Notes: a model not told the origin generated them from the letters alone. A DNA stretch of 64,000 bases from Hemerocallis citrina (GCA_017893485.1 CM030366.1:49183896-49247895), one strand, 5' to 3'. Positions 10,316-22,832 are shown, counted from the first letter of the stretch. Program-made: numbers and translations.

Positions 10316-11308
10316 ATGACTAGTAAGGGGAAGGGGAAGGAGATGGAGGTGGATTCTAATGTTGGGTTATGGAATCCAGCTACTGAGCGGGTATTTGTGT
10401 ATCTGATGGAGGAGGAGGTAGACCAAAATAGTCTGAAAAGTTCGACATTTGAAGCCAAAGTTGGCAACGATTTGTTACACATATGAAATACATGTCTAAT
10501 CGTACATTCACGATTAAACAATTAAAGGACAAACATTCCAGACTTAGAATTAAATGGAGGGAGTTTGAGACTCTGAAGAAGTAGAGTGATTTGGGTTGGG
10601 ATGAAGAGAACCAAACAATCACTTGCGAGCAGGAGGTTTGGGACACATATGTTAAGGTTCATATCTAACTTTATTTTTATAATAGTGTGTGATTCTGATC
10701 TTATCATACTTAACCATGACTTTACTACTTGTAAATTAACAACACAAAATTTTTGATTAGGCACACCCTGTGGCAAAAATATTTCGGTCGAAGAGATTGG
10801 CAAATTATGATGCTTTGAGCAAAATTTTTCAGGGGTCTACTACCCAGGGCTTTGTTTCTAGGACTTTAACACAAAGGGTGTATGACTCCGATGAGGAACG
10901 AAGGGTCAATTATGAGTTTGCCCACCCCAATGTACCATACGTAGATGTGGATGATGAGGATGATCATGCACCGATAGGTTTGGGGTCTCGCAAGAGGCAA
11001 TCTGGTACGTCAAGTGGTCGAGCAACAAAAAGCTCGAAGATGGAGATGGCTATTGATTCGTTTATCGATGCTCAGGAGGCAAAAAAACATGTGTATAGGA
11101 AGAAAATGGGTGACCAAAGTAATCCCTCAGATGAACAAGATTCTTCCTCCATTGATGAGTGCATTGATATAATTAATTCGATGAATGGGCTTGATTACAA
11201 ACAGCTTGGGTAGGCACTTGATGTGTTAGTTGATAGCCCTGGATAGCATCGTGCCTTCCTTCGTATGAACCCAGAGGTTAGGGTTATGTGGGTAAAGAGT
11301 CGTGGTGA
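10316..11308 (+). pseudogene. Harbinger ORF1: Myb/SANT-like DNA-binding protein
   Basis: ATG at 10316 follows an acceptor-like ..CCTAATATAG. Exon 1 reads LWNPATERVFVYLMEEEV, then after a one-base deletion near 10463 continues HMKYMSNRTFTIKQLKDKH and RIKWREFETLKK, stop, SDLGWDEEN. This is the Myb/SANT-like domain of plant Harbinger ORF1 (Myb_DNA-bind_3 type), which helps the transposase bind and enter the nucleus. A likely intron (donor AAG|GTTCAT at 10656, acceptor TTAG at 10760) leads to exon 2, with an acidic linker (VDDEDDHAP), a Ser/Lys-rich stretch and IDSFIDAQEAKKH. Further stops lie at 11211 and beyond. Inactive. Confidence 0.75.
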
Positions 11309-11651
11309 CTAGGGATCTCATTTGTTTGAGTGGATCCATCATATCCAAATTGGTTATTTGTTTAACAATTTATTAATATTTGTGTATGAGTTATTGTATT
11401 TTGAATATTTCATGGCAGAATGTGGTGGATTTTTTTAATTGTAATGTTTTAATTTTAAATGCATTTGCTATTACTAGCTGCTGTTGCTGTTTCTTTTTCT
11501 GGCTTTAACAATGTTACATAACATAAGATGTTAGGGTAAAATTCTTTATATAACCTCCACTACTGTCGTAGTATTAAAACTTGAACATACTTTATGCAAA
11601 TGAATTCTACTTTTGTCAGAGTGAAGTACTATTACAAGTGCTACCATACTG

Positions 11652-12915
11652 ATGGACACGTCTTCATCTGATAGTGACGGATTGGATGACTTGTTGACAC
11701 TCCAGTTCCTACAAGCCATCTCTGAAAAAAATCCATAATGCACTCCTAAACTAACAGAACGTGAATATTTGCAAGAAATCCTAGATGGTCCCCCGAATAA
11801 GTTTCATCGTATATTCCGTATAAATCAAGATTGTTTTTTGGCTTCGTGTCATTTTCTGAAAAATGGCAACTACCTGGAGGAGACGAAGGAGGAAGCCCAT
11901 CGTAGACGCGTGTCTATTGAAGAAAGTGTTGCCATTTTTTTTGTACATTGTCGGTCATAGTCATAGAATGAGAGGAGCTGCTGATCGGTTTCAACACTCA
12001 ACAGAAACAATCGAGCGACATTTTACAAGTGTGTTGAAAGGTTTGGCAAGAGCAGCAATAGTTCTAATTACTCCCCTGAACACTACACGTATACATGAAA
12101 GAATCACTAGTTCCACAGACTTTTATCCATGGTTTAAGGTATTTTGTTAGCTCCATGCTTACTAACATATTACTATAATATTCCAAAGTTTACTAAAGTT
12201 CTAGGTTTCAAAGTCATTAATGTAACGAGCTATCGGTGCTGCTAATGGCACATTAATCGATGCTTCGGTACCCGCTAGTCGACAAAATACTTGTCGTGGA
12301 CGAAAGGAAAATATAACTCAAAATGTGTTGGCCGCTTGTGATTTTCATATGATGTTCACATTTGTTTATACAGGATGGGAAGAAAGTGCTAACGACTCCC
12401 GTGTAATACAAAGTACATTAACACAAGGATTGTTGCAAATCTCTCCCAATGATAAATATTATTTGGTAGATTGTGGTTACACGAATATGCCCGGCTTTTT
12501 AGCTCCCTACAGTGGTGAGCCATATCACTTGCAAGACTTTCAAGGGGCCAACCATGCACCGATCTAACATAGGCAACATTTTAACAAAATGCATGCAAGG
12601 CTACGAAATGTCATTGAAAGAACCTTTGGTGTATTCAAAAAAATGTTTTCCATCTTCAAGTATATGACAAACTACTTTTTTACAAAACAGGTTCTAATGG
12701 TCATAGCATGTTGCACACTTCATAATTTTATACGTAGATATTCAGTGGACGATACTATTTTTGAGAAATTTGTAGATGAACAATTAATTCATCATCAACA
12801 AAATGAAGATAACGCATCCACATCTCAAGGGTTGGATTTGTCATCTTCCCAATTGAATAGTATGAGTATGAAAAGAGATCAAATTGCTACGGCAATGTGG
12901 AATGTGAGACATTAA
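11652..12915 (+). pseudogene. PIF/Harbinger transposase (DDE_4 nuclease)
   Basis: From ATG 11652: a Ser/Asp-rich start, then ILDGPPNKFHRIFRINQDCF, GAADRFQHSTETIERHF (helix-turn-helix-like), a likely intron at about 12137-12230, and the nuclease core GTLIDASVPASRQNTCRGRK, NDSRVIQ, DCGYTNMPGFLAPY, LRNVIERTFGVFKK, ACCTLHNFIR. These are hallmark blocks of Harbinger transposases, which cut and paste elements into TTA/TAA sites. The first catalytic Asp appears as Asn (GAANGTL), while the second Asp (NDSR) and Glu (VIERTFG) remain. Stops lie at about 11736 and 12565, and a frameshift in a poly-T run lies near 11945. Not functional. Confidence 0.88.
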
Positions 12916-13357
12916 TGTAATTTTGATAAAACTGTTTCATTGTATCATTTACTGTTATGAATATAATGTTTTATGTACTGTGTGAGATGGTATCTTGACC
13001 ATTTACTGATGTCCAGGCATTGCACATGGATTCAGTTTTGTTAGCAACGATGGTCAGAAGAATGAAAGGAGTTGTCAATGATAGGAAGTGCTTATTATCA
13101 ATTGTTTTACTCACCAAGATGATGTCGGTATAGGCAATGATGAAATGCACAACTCATTTTTGAATGTGTGTCCCCCCCCACCCCACCCTCCCCCTTTCTT
13201 CCTGGTTGTATTATATATTGCAGAAATTGAAAATATCAAAACTATGAGTGAATATCCACGAAAATGATGTGATAGTCTTTAAGCTGATCTGTGGTTTCTA
13301 TTTTGGATTACGTGAAGTCAAAATGATGGCATTATGTGAAGTCAGAATGATGAATTC

Positions 13358-16300
13358 TGTAACTCTTATTTCCCGTATCTGTATTTTTTTTCTACTGTAT
13401 TTACATTCCTTATACTCTGTTCATCAATTTGAGATCTGTATTTTGTTCCAGTTCGAATAAAATCGTTTCATTTGTTTCAACGCAATTTTTGTGCCAATAT
13501 TTATTTCAATTGCATTGTTCGTTTCTGCTCTAATTTGTCGTTTTTCATGAAGAATGAACTGTTTCACCTCATCTATTTCATTTTCCCTAATTATAATGAA
13601 TTTTGAGTCAATCTCTTGTTGGACCCCCCTCAAACCCGCTATCCAAATACGCAAAACCCAAAACCTTACTATTTAAACCTAACCTAATTAAACCATAACC
13701 CATAATACTGTTTAACCCTAAACACAGTCGCCTACCATTTCTTCTTCCTCTGCTCTCTATCAAAAACCCACTTTTTTGGAGCTCCGACCCAATTTTGCAC
13801 CACCTCACCTCGTCATCCTCTCCCTGTCGCGGCTTCACCGACGCCATCGCCTCCGCCATTACCTCGCTCCCGAACCACTTCGCAACCGTCTCCCTCATCG
13901 AAACCCAACTCCCGAAACCCATCACCATTACCTATCGGATTACCCCTCGCCATTACCCATCGCCTTAACCCATCACCTCCTCACCCTCGACCTCTGCTCT
14001 CACCACCAACATCCCTATCGACCCCGCACCTCGCCCGTTGCTCCCCTATTTTTCCACCCAGAACAGGACCATGCCGGCGCCGCCTCACGCGTCGGGCCTC
14101 CCTCGATGTAGTCGCCGCCTGCCACTAGTCGCCATTGCGATCGCCCTTCCACCGCCGCTCCGTGGTCGCCATCGGAGGTCTCCCCCTCTCTCTATTGCTG
14201 TGAAGAAGAAGGAGGGAAGGTGAAAGGGTGTTTTGAATTCTAGCCATTGGATTTCATCAAGATCCGAGCCACTTCTTGATCTGATCTGATCATCACCATT
14301 AGATCTGATCTCAACTGTCGATTCTTCTTCGATCTTGATCGCTGTTAAGATCCGTGCCGATCGTGCTCGACGTCGGGATCCATTTCTGTTACTTTTCGTC
14401 GGATTCGGCATCTACACCCCTAAGGCAAGTATCTCTTGTACATTTTATTTTTCTAGTACAAGCTCTTCCTTGAAAATACTGCAAATAGTTTGTGAATGTG
14501 ACTCCTCCTTATTTATTGTTGATGATCTCATGTTTTTCCTTATATATTACATGATCTAAGAGTCACAACCCTTCGTCGATACATTTGTTCACAACTAATA
14601 TAGTTATGATTCATTTCATGTAAAAATGTGTATTACTTGTTTGCTGTCCTGTCTTGGCTGGCTGTTTCAACCCCTATAAAACCAAAATATGAACTTGAGC
14701 CCTGAATATGAAATGTATCCCTAAGTGTCTAGTTATCAATAACATTCGGAATTTTTGAATTCCGAGTTACGGTGTAGGAGATATCGCAGTTTTACTGCTG
14801 CTGTGTCGGTAGTCATAGATTCACAAAAACTGCTGCACCTCTTTAGTTTACAATTATTTTAACTATGCTACCAGTAAGTAAATGACTTGAAATTTTGCAT
14901 TCTGTTACTGGACACCCTAGAGAACGCTCCCTAATTTTCTCAAAATTAATTAATGATGTTTCAACCCTGTTTCATATGTATAAACTCAGTTTTACAAATT
15001 CTGGCTGAACACAAATGCTGTATAGTTTGCTGTTTTGACACATGTTACCGCAACTTTTATGTACCTTAATTATATGCGTTGGAACCGAGCAGGAGTCTAG
15101 TTTCTATACCTTTTGACGAATCCACATTTTCTATCTTGTAGCAACAAGAATCGCAGTTTTGGTACAGCAACGTCATGCTGTCTAGATTTGAGATTTTCGT
15201 TGTTCTTGATATTTTGATTTGTTTTGACCCTCGAACTTGTACCCTACCTAGCCTAGACTTGTTCCATGTTCTTGATTATGTTTACTTGATTTGTTCTGCA
15301 GACTTTCATGCTTACTTGATGTTAATAATGAATAATAAACCGGGGTTTAAGGGGAAGACCATAGTAGTGGACAATATAGGTAAGTGTACTCGGAAGGGAA
15401 CCCGTGTTTCCCACTTGATACATGCTTCATGAACTAGTTATATTGTATCTGATTCATGAACTAGTATATTATATGATTCATGAACTAGTATATTATTATC
15501 CGATTCATGAACTAGTATATTAAATGCTTCATGAACTAGTATATATTTGGTTCATGACTTGTCTTGCTATGACTTGACACATGAACTAGCTATATGATTA
15601 CCCAATTCATGAGCATGGCTTACTTGATACTTGATCCCTGAGTACACCGCCCTATAGACTCCACCACTAGGCCTAAACGTAACTGATTGTATGTAGCAAC
15701 CATGTAGTAAAAGTATGGATGCATGAAGTGCTACCTAGATAGTAATAACTACAAGACTTGATACATGATACTTGAACATGATACATGCTTACTTGATTCT
15801 TGATGACATGATACATGAGACTTGATACTTGAACATATTAGTTGACACTTTTACTTGATACTTGTACTTGACAAATTGACACATTAGACTTGTTACTTGT
15901 TACTTTATGCTTGATACCATTACATGCTCACTAGCCACTTGTTCTACTGCTAGTATTTGTTACCCAATCTTGTCACTTGAGTTGTCTTTCTTGCTAGCTA
16001 ATTTTTTGAATCCCCGTTACTTGTTGCATCCCTATTACATTCTTGATTCCAAATCTTGTTCCATACTTCTTGTACTTGTTTTACTATTGGCGGCCCTAAC
16101 TTGCACTAAAGGGCATTTATCTTGTTTTCCCTATTTTTTTCTTTTTATATTTATATAAACAGACTTTGGAGACGTGTTGCCTGCTGGAATTGGTGAGCAG
16201 ACATTCTAGGCTTCGCTTGGAGCAAGGACTTGCTTAAATAAATTGTTTTCTTGAGTTATTTAATTATTTGCTACTTAAAAACTTGTAACGGGCTTATGTT

Positions 16301-16528
16301 CCCAAGTTTTCTCTTTTGATCCAGAGTTAAAAACTATTTGGCATATTATTATTTGTTTCAATTATTTTCTGTTTCTTATTAAATTATTCATGCATGCGTG
16401 GTTGTGTACATTTTGTTATATTCTTGTTATGATGGTGAGTCGATCCTACAGCTCATGAATGATGAAAACCATTCGCTGGGCTTTGTCACGCGCTCGTATT
16501 CCGTGTTTTTGGGAAGCGGGGCGTGACA
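13358..16528 (+). mobile_element. Tekay solo LTR B, TSD AATTC
   Basis: TGTAACTCTTATTTCC..GGGAAGCGGGGCGTGACA, flanked by AATTC on both sides (13353-13357, 16529-16533). There is no internal region between the ends, so this is a solo LTR of the same family as the chromodomain element at 3480-8995. Candidate intron donor TAAG|GCAAGTAT at 14424/14425 and acceptor AAACAG at 16162. The conserved AACCGGGGTTTAAGGG block is near 15340-15415, followed by ~30-bp repeats containing ATGAACTAGTATATTA (15425-15600). The recognisable TATA box of the other copies is not clear here. Inserted into the Harbinger element. Confidence 0.9.
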
Positions 16529-16889
16529 AATTCATTTCTTGATGTCAAGGGGGTGGACACTTTAATTAGTACTAGTAGGCATGGCATTGTAAAAAATGCA
16601 ACCCTAGGCTAATGTTTTTATGATTTATTTGAACAATTGTTCTAGACAACCGTGTTCTGAGCCTACGACTAATTTGATCCTTTTAAATATTGACATTGCT
16701 TTGTTCTAGTATTTGATTTCATGATCATCTTTGGAGGAAACATTAATTTGTTTTTATGATCCTCTTTCGAGGTGATGTATTCTAATCCTATATAACTAAA
16801 CTGAATTTCAATTCATCAGTGCTTTTTTTATCTGGGGAAATATTGTGATGTTAGTGACGCTAGTGATGCTACTGATGCTAGTGATCACA

Positions 16890-19490
16890 ATCCATCAGAA
16901 GCCATGAGCAGCAGCAGAACCCATCATAGGAAGGTAATTGTACACAGTATGGAAATTTTACAGAGGAAGAAATCAATGGTTTAATTAAATAGCATCAGAA
17001 GCCATCATCTCTGGATTCATCTCAGGCACATGTACAATTTTGTGTTTGGTTAGTAGTATTTCACAATCCGGAGATGATGATGATATATTATGATCCTATA
17101 TAACCTTTGGAGTATTGAAATTTTTGAAATACAAGTAACCACAAACAGGCTTGGGCTCTGATGGTAGTAACCAAACACCAATATGTACTAAATTTTATAC
17201 ATGTCCATCTGATGAATCTGGAGATGATGGCTTCTGATCCTATTTAACTAGACTATTGATTTCTTCATTTTTAAAAGATCTCACTATGTTAAATTAACCT
17301 TCCTGTGATGGGTTCTGTTGCTGCTCATGGCTTCTGATTGCTACTAATGGATTGTGATGGCTTGTTCTTGCTTTATAAGGGATTAAGGTTTGAGTTTCAC
17401 TTTCAAAATTAATTTTTTGTTACATCCCTTATAACTGTCAAGGCTTCTGATAATTGTGATGGCTTGTCATGCTTGCTTAAAATCAGATTGTGAAATACTA
17501 ATTACCATATACAAAATTTCAAATAATTTTTGTACTTGTGCCTCTCATGAATCTGGAGATTCTGCCTTCTGATCCTATTTAACTAAACTATTAATTTCTT
17601 CCTTTGTAAAATTCCCATACTGTGTACAATTACCTTCCTGTGATGGGTTCTACTCCTGCTCATGGCTTCTGATGGCTTCTGATGGATTGTGATGGCTTCT
17701 TCTTCCTTTATAAGGGATTAAGGTCTGAATTTCACTTTGAAAATAACCTTCTTGTTACTATCTTATAACCGTGAAGGCTTCTGATCCTTGTGATGGCTTC
17801 TCATGCTTCAGCAAAATTAGTTTCTGAAATACTGGTAACCAAACACAAATTTATAATAAATTTTGTACATGTGCCTGATATGCATTAGTTACCTCTGTAA
17901 TGCATATGTATCAGTTTTGTTTCCATGGTCTTCTTTATGTTTGTAGGTTGTACTTGGATGCTCATGCAGTACACTTGGATGCATGCAGTTTCGATGGAAG
18001 TGCTCCTTATCTTTTGTTTGTTGTCAGTCTCCATCTAACAGAAAGTGCTTCATTTAATCCTTTTAAATCACCCTTAACTCCTTTTAATTTCTATCGGTCT
18101 AAGCAATGATGAAATGGACTAATTTATAAAATGTGTCCCCCCCTTTTGCAATAAAAAGTCAAAAGGGAATAAAAGCTGTCCTGATTTCATTCATGCCAAT
18201 ATATTTTTCGTGTCAAAATCATCCATATTTTATTAACCAATAATATTTTGATGGATAATCAAAGCTTATGATGCCTGTGATGGGTAATGAAAGCATCTGA
18301 TGCTTTATAAGGGAACAAAAGTCATCATATCCACATTGATCATTTTAAATATTGGCATGGCATTCAAATGCATTAAAATGCATGATTAGAACTAGTTGGC
18401 ATGGCATTCGAATGCAGCCATAGACTAATCTTCATATTTTATTCAAACATTTTTTCTATACATAAGTGTTCTGAGCCTATGACTAAATGAATCCTTTTCA
18501 ATATTTCCTAGTATTTCGTTTCGTGATTAATTTTTTACGAAATTGTTTCAATCCTTACCAAGATGAAGATTGGTATCATAAATAGCAGCTGAACATCTAT
18601 TTTACAACTGCGACACTGTTGCGCAATTGGGTATTGATATCCTACACTTCTTAATTGGGTTTTTTTCTCTTATTTTCCTTACAAATTGTATGTACCTGGC
18701 TCCTTTGGAGTGACACACACTTTATGCAAGAATTTCTGATGTGCATTATGTAATATTTGTGATGCTGAATCCTTCAGATGCTTGTGATGTTGAATCCTTC
18801 TGAAGAAAAATTTATGTATTCATTGGATCAGTGCTCTTTTTAAATTTTATTCATTTGCACTATCATTTGAATCAGTTGATCAGTGCTTTCTTTTATGGGA
18901 AAGGTTGTGATGTTTGTGATACTATGGATGCTTGTGATGGCTTCTGATGCTTGTACTGAACCAGTTTGTGAAATGAAGGTAACCAAACAGAAATTACCCC
19001 AGTTTTGCTTTTTTATAAAACATACTGATATATATTTAAATACAATTCACCAAACATGCTTTCGGTTCTAATGCTGCTCATGGCTTTTGATGCTTCTAAT
19101 AGATTCTGAATCCTTCTGATGCTTTATAAGGGATTAAGGTCTGAGTTTCACTTTGAAAATTACCTTCTTCTTGATATGTTATAAGTGTGAAGGCTTCTAA
19201 TAAATTTGGACTGACTTGGGATACTTGTGATGGCTTCTCATGCTTTGGGCAAATTCAGTATGTTAACACAAGGATTTGTAATAAATTTTGTTCATGTGCC
19301 TCTGATGAATTTGGAGATGATGGCTTCTGATCCTATATAACTCAACTATTGATTTCTTTCTTTAACAATTTTCCATAATATGTACAATTTCTTTCCTGTG
19401 ATGGGTTCTGATGCTGCTCATGGCTTCTGATGTTCTGATGGATTCTGATGGCTTCTGATGCTTTATAAGGGATTAAAGGATGAAGTTTCA
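16890..19490. repeat. ~335-bp repeat field (GATGGCTTCTGATG family) with one inverted unit
   Basis: Units start with CTGTGATGGGTTCTG and CTGCTCATGGCTTCTGATG near 17300, 17637, 19063 (degenerate) and 19393; neighbouring units are about 337 and 330 bp apart. Each continues through TTTATAAGGGATTAAGG and, in the fuller units, ATGTGCCTCTGATGAAT-like sequence. The segment 16895-17070 is the same unit in inverse orientation (CATCAGAAGCCATGAGCAGC). No reading frame is visible. It sits in the second half of the Harbinger element and may be an expanded intron or subterminal repeat. Confidence 0.75.
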
Positions 19491-19535
19491 AATTCATTTA
19501 TTAACTGCTAATTTTGCTCCTATCAAAATTTACAG

Positions 19536-19709
19536 ATTACAATTGGTGTAAGGGCCGACAATTACACAATTCAGATAAGCTTGAGCATAGTCGATAAGCT
19601 TGCCAGTGATGGGGAGATACAAAGAAGAAACAAAAAGAAGTTGAAGCGAAAGATACCACAAGAGCCACATAAAAACAAGCATAATCCATTGTATATTGCA
19701 TCAGTGTAA
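19536..19709 (+). CDS. Exon-like 57-codon segment, basic C-terminus, unknown
   Basis: Follows an acceptor-like AAATTTACAG and reads without a stop: ITIGVRADNYTIQIS, SIVDKLASDGEIQRRNKKK, then KRKIPQEP, ending at TAA 19707-19709. It looks like the last exon of a spliced gene with a Lys/Arg-rich tail (possible nuclear localisation). I do not recognise the family; it may be a terminal exon of the Harbinger element. Too short to prove coding. Confidence 0.3.
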   Translation: MTIGVRADNYTIQISLSIVDKLASDGEIQRRNKKKLKRKIPQEPHKNKHNPLYIASV

Positions 19710-20063
19710 TTCAGCTCATTTGGGAATCCAGGTTTCAAGTACATATACTATAATGTATTAGAGCTTAACAAACAGAGAGTTGCAATGTAATATAACGTAT
19801 TTCAGCTTTATTCTTATTATGTGACTACAGATTGAAGCAAGTGTAATGAGTTACAAAACAAGGGATGCGATAAAAGAATTTTCATTATATTATATGCAAA
19901 TGATCTTTCATATTAGTCTTTTACAAATCGCATATCAGTTTATGGAAGGTTCTTAATACAGTACAAATACAACATCTTCATTGGGAAAAGCATAGTCGCA
20001 TATCAGTTCATACGAACAAGATTAAGGTATATCACATTAATACAATCACATTAATATAACTCC

Positions 20064-20139
20064 TCATATTGATAAGATTTGCTCGATTCGCTCTTTTTCA
20101 GGCTTCTTGTTCGTATACTTATAGAACTGTGCTCTGTAA
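20064..20139 (-). CDS. Exon-like 24-codon segment, unknown
   Basis: On the minus strand an acceptor-like pyrimidine run ending CCCCGCAG (20140) precedes YRAQFYKYTNKKPEKERIEQ and a stop at 20064-20066. It could be the end of a convergent gene of the same DNA transposon. Evidence is only the splice-like border and plausible composition. Confidence 0.22.
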
Positions 20140-20619
20140 CTGCGGGGAAAAAAAACTTCAGAAGAAAACTAATGCAAATTGATTAAATAAACGCCTTTTA
20201 TAATCTCACTGTTAGAAAAACTGTTTTTTTATAAATTTGAGAATTTAATAACCAAACGCCTTTTATAAGCTCATTTTCCAATAACTATTATTATGAAATT
20301 TCAGAATTTTTGGTTAACCAAATGCATTTTATACTCACATTTTCAAAAAACTGTTTTCATAAAAAATTATTACCAAACAGCTTTTACACTCTCATTTTTA
20401 CAAAACTGTTTTCAGAAAACTATTTTCAAAACAACAAACCAAACGCAACCTAGTTTTTACCTGAGTGGAGTGGAGCAAATAATTTTTAAATAATCAAGTG
20501 TCGTTGGATTTTTTTTATATAAAAATTTTAAATTAAATGAGCCGTTGGAGATGAACACTGGTCACACACGATGGAGATTTAGGGGTAAAAGTGTCATTTT
20601 GGCAATAGAAAATTGTAAA

Positions 20620-20830
20620 GTGGAAGTGAGGGACAGATGAAGTTCATCCGTCTCTCACCCACATATTTAATAAATATTGTTTAATACAAATTGTTAAATC
20701 GATGAGAGACGGAACACCTTCATCCGTCTCTCATCTGTTTTTTTTCTTTTCAATTTCGCAACAGACGGAGTAACTTCATCCGTTCGTTCGATTAAATTTC
20801 TCAAACGGATGAACTTCGTCCATTTTCTAT
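20620..20830. repeat. Cluster of short hairpins built on TTCATCCGTCTCTCA
   Basis: 20624-20656 pairs GTGAGGGACAGATGAA with TTCATCCGTCTCTCAC (14 of 16 positions). 20701-20735 pairs GATGAGAGACGGA with TCCGTCTCTCATC perfectly. Further TTCATCCGT and inverted ACGGATGAA copies lie near 20778 and 20803. It may be a foldback MITE or a subterminal part of the neighbouring MULE. A 25-bp phrase with TTTTTAGCAAACGACTGTG is also duplicated nearby (about 20895 and 20947). Confidence 0.6.
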
Positions 20831-21286
20831 ATTTAGCACTTCGCTAAAGTGGCTCCCAAGTTCAGTGATGCACTGTTCATTCCTATTCTAATTTATGGGT
20901 TTTTAGCAAACGACTGTGAGTATGTTTTCTAAATGGATTTCCATTTTATGGGTTTTTAGCAAACGACTGTGGATGCTCTTACAGGTATCTGATGTCGTTA
21001 TTCCAAATAACGGCATCCATTATTTTTAATTTGCACTAAAACATGCACAGATTTGCACAGTTTTACTTCAACTATCATACTCAGACTCAGCTTAACATGA
21101 ACATTTATTACAAAAATGTTCATCAATAACAACATCAGCAAATGATAATAACTAATGGAGACATATTGCAAAATGTATAATTCATGAGAATTCCGCATAT
21201 TATAAGTATTACATTCACAAAAAAACATTACAATATACGTCATCCTAATAAACAGATCTGCATGAACATAAATATGGGATACAACT

Positions 21287-22604
21287 TCAAGTATCTGTCA
21301 TTTGAAATGGACCTACATTGGGTACATTCTTACAGCTACGCTTATTGTGTTCACTTAAACCGCATTTTGAACAAATTTTACCCGTGCTCCCACCTTCTCG
21401 AGCATCCATACCGTTGCGAATATGAGTACTCCTAGGGCGACCGTTCATCCTACGTAGACTCGCATCAGCTATGAATTTCGATCCACTCGGTGTCAGCCAA
21501 TAAGATTCATCTTGGATAGGATAAAAAGGTGGTGCCCACGTTAGTGCTAATGAACTTGTAGAATAAAATGAATCAATGTAAGGTTGATAATCAATTGTAC
21601 AGGAGGCACAAGCCGCCAATACATGAGAAAATGGGATGTGATGGAGCTGGAATTTCTCACAAGTACACGTATGGCTCCTGAGGTCAATAGTGTGCTAATG
21701 TCCACCCTTTTGATGTCCATTTTCCATTCTAATGCCATTTTTAACTCCGAAAATATCAGGCCGATTATTAAACATTATAGCCTCATGCAAATTTGATTTC
21801 TCACGCCGTAAATCGATAATGTCTTGAACACATGGTGCCCATAACTTTTCTTTGCTAATAAGGGTCTGTGCCGCTTCACGACGGTTAGTAAAGTACATGT
21901 TGAGACGAAAGAATATCATTTCCACAATTGACGTGATGGGCAAGCTACGAACACCTTTCAAAACTGAATTGAACACTTCTGATAGATTTGTAGTCATTAT
22001 ACCGTATCGACGGCCTCCGTCGGCGGAAAGTGCCCACTTCTCAATCGTCTTGTCCTTCAACCAATTAGCCCCATCAATATTAGTCGCTTCAAGCTGTGCA
22101 ATCTTTGCCTCAAACTTCTTAGACTGACTTTGACACGCGATAACCTTGAGCTTGTTCATCAAAAACTTGTTTCAATTTTTTTGAAATTAATAGCAAAATA
22201 TTGCATACAATAATGACGATATGCAAGTGGCTCCTTCCATGTTCCGAATTCATTGTTTATTATTGACAAAATCCCTGCATGACGAACAACAATGACACAT
22301 AGAACTACACGGTCTGTGACAAAGCACCGAGTACAGCTTATGAACCATGTCCATGTTTCTATGCTCTTTCCATTCATTATTGCAAACACAAATGGAAACA
22401 ACCTACCGTTTGCATCGGGCGAAACAACTATCAACAAACAACCTTTGTATTTTCCATACAAATGTGTTCTGTCAACACTTATAACTGATCTGCATGCCTT
22501 AAACCCCTCGATCGAGGGGATGAATGCCCAGAAGACCCCCTTAAATGTTTCTTCGACGGGACCGGACACAATCTTGGCCCAATGTGCTGCAGTTCCTGGA
22601 TTTG
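21287..22604 (-). pseudogene. Mutator-like (MULE) transposase, catalytic and C-terminal part
   Basis: Minus-strand continuation of the gene at 38167-39090. It reads KGVFWAFIPSIEGFKACRSV, then VISVDRTHLYGKYKG (first catalytic Asp), FPFVFAIMNGKSIETWTWF, and VVLCVIVVRHAGI, where family members usually have SDRH, so the second Asp appears changed to Val. A stop and frame change near 22160 lead to IEKWALSADGGRRYG, TTNLSEVFNSVLKG and FFRLNMYFTNRR. Another stop follows at 21695, then a SWIM-type finger (TCTCEKFQL.. IPFSHVLAACA, with Phe in place of one Cys) and a CCHC knuckle CSKCGLSEHNKRSCKN. The order MULE core, SWIM, zinc knuckle is standard. Inactive. 20990-21286 is the 3' flank without a visible gene. 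Confidence 0.88.
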
Positions 22605-22826
22605 TGTAACACCCCGAATTTCAAACATAGGTAATTCGTAGCACAACATGATCTTTTACTTCAAATTCGTACAACTTTATTAGGAATTTAAAACTTTTGT
22701 TTACAACATGCTCTTTACATCAATACAGCAAAATTTAAATTAATACAACATAATATACAATAATGAAAATTCTTCAATCTTGTAACAGCTCATCATAGTG
22801 ACAGCAAGTCCATGCCAAGTCTAAAC

Positions 22827-22832
22827 CTGCAA
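22827..22832 (-). other. Candidate acceptor of LTR X leader intron
   Basis: Minus strand TTGCAG|GTTTAGACTTGG, ~220 bp from the LTR 3' end. LTR D shows the same TTGCAG|GT at 28253-28258. Paired with the donor at 37210 across the nested insertions. Confidence 0.3.

Larger units (their letters stand above)
9447..20465 (+). mobile_element. Decayed PIF/Harbinger DNA transposon, split by Tekay solo LTR B (ends uncertain)
   Basis: Contains a Myb/SANT-like ORF (10.3-11.3 kb) and a DDE_4-type transposase (11.65-12.9 kb) in the same orientation, the standard two-gene set of PIF/Harbinger. Possible ends are ATTTGGTTTGG near 9456-9466 and the inverted AACAAACCAAACGCAACC near 20435-20455; they share only TTTGGTTTG, so the borders are weak. 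If correct, the element is ~7.8 kb after removing LTR B, much of it non-coding repeats. Segments 9504-10315 and 12916-13352 show no clear gene. Confidence 0.5.

Noticed and set aside
21184..22609. Plus-strand ORFs opposite the MULE transposase
   Set aside because: Shadows of the minus-strand transposase frames.
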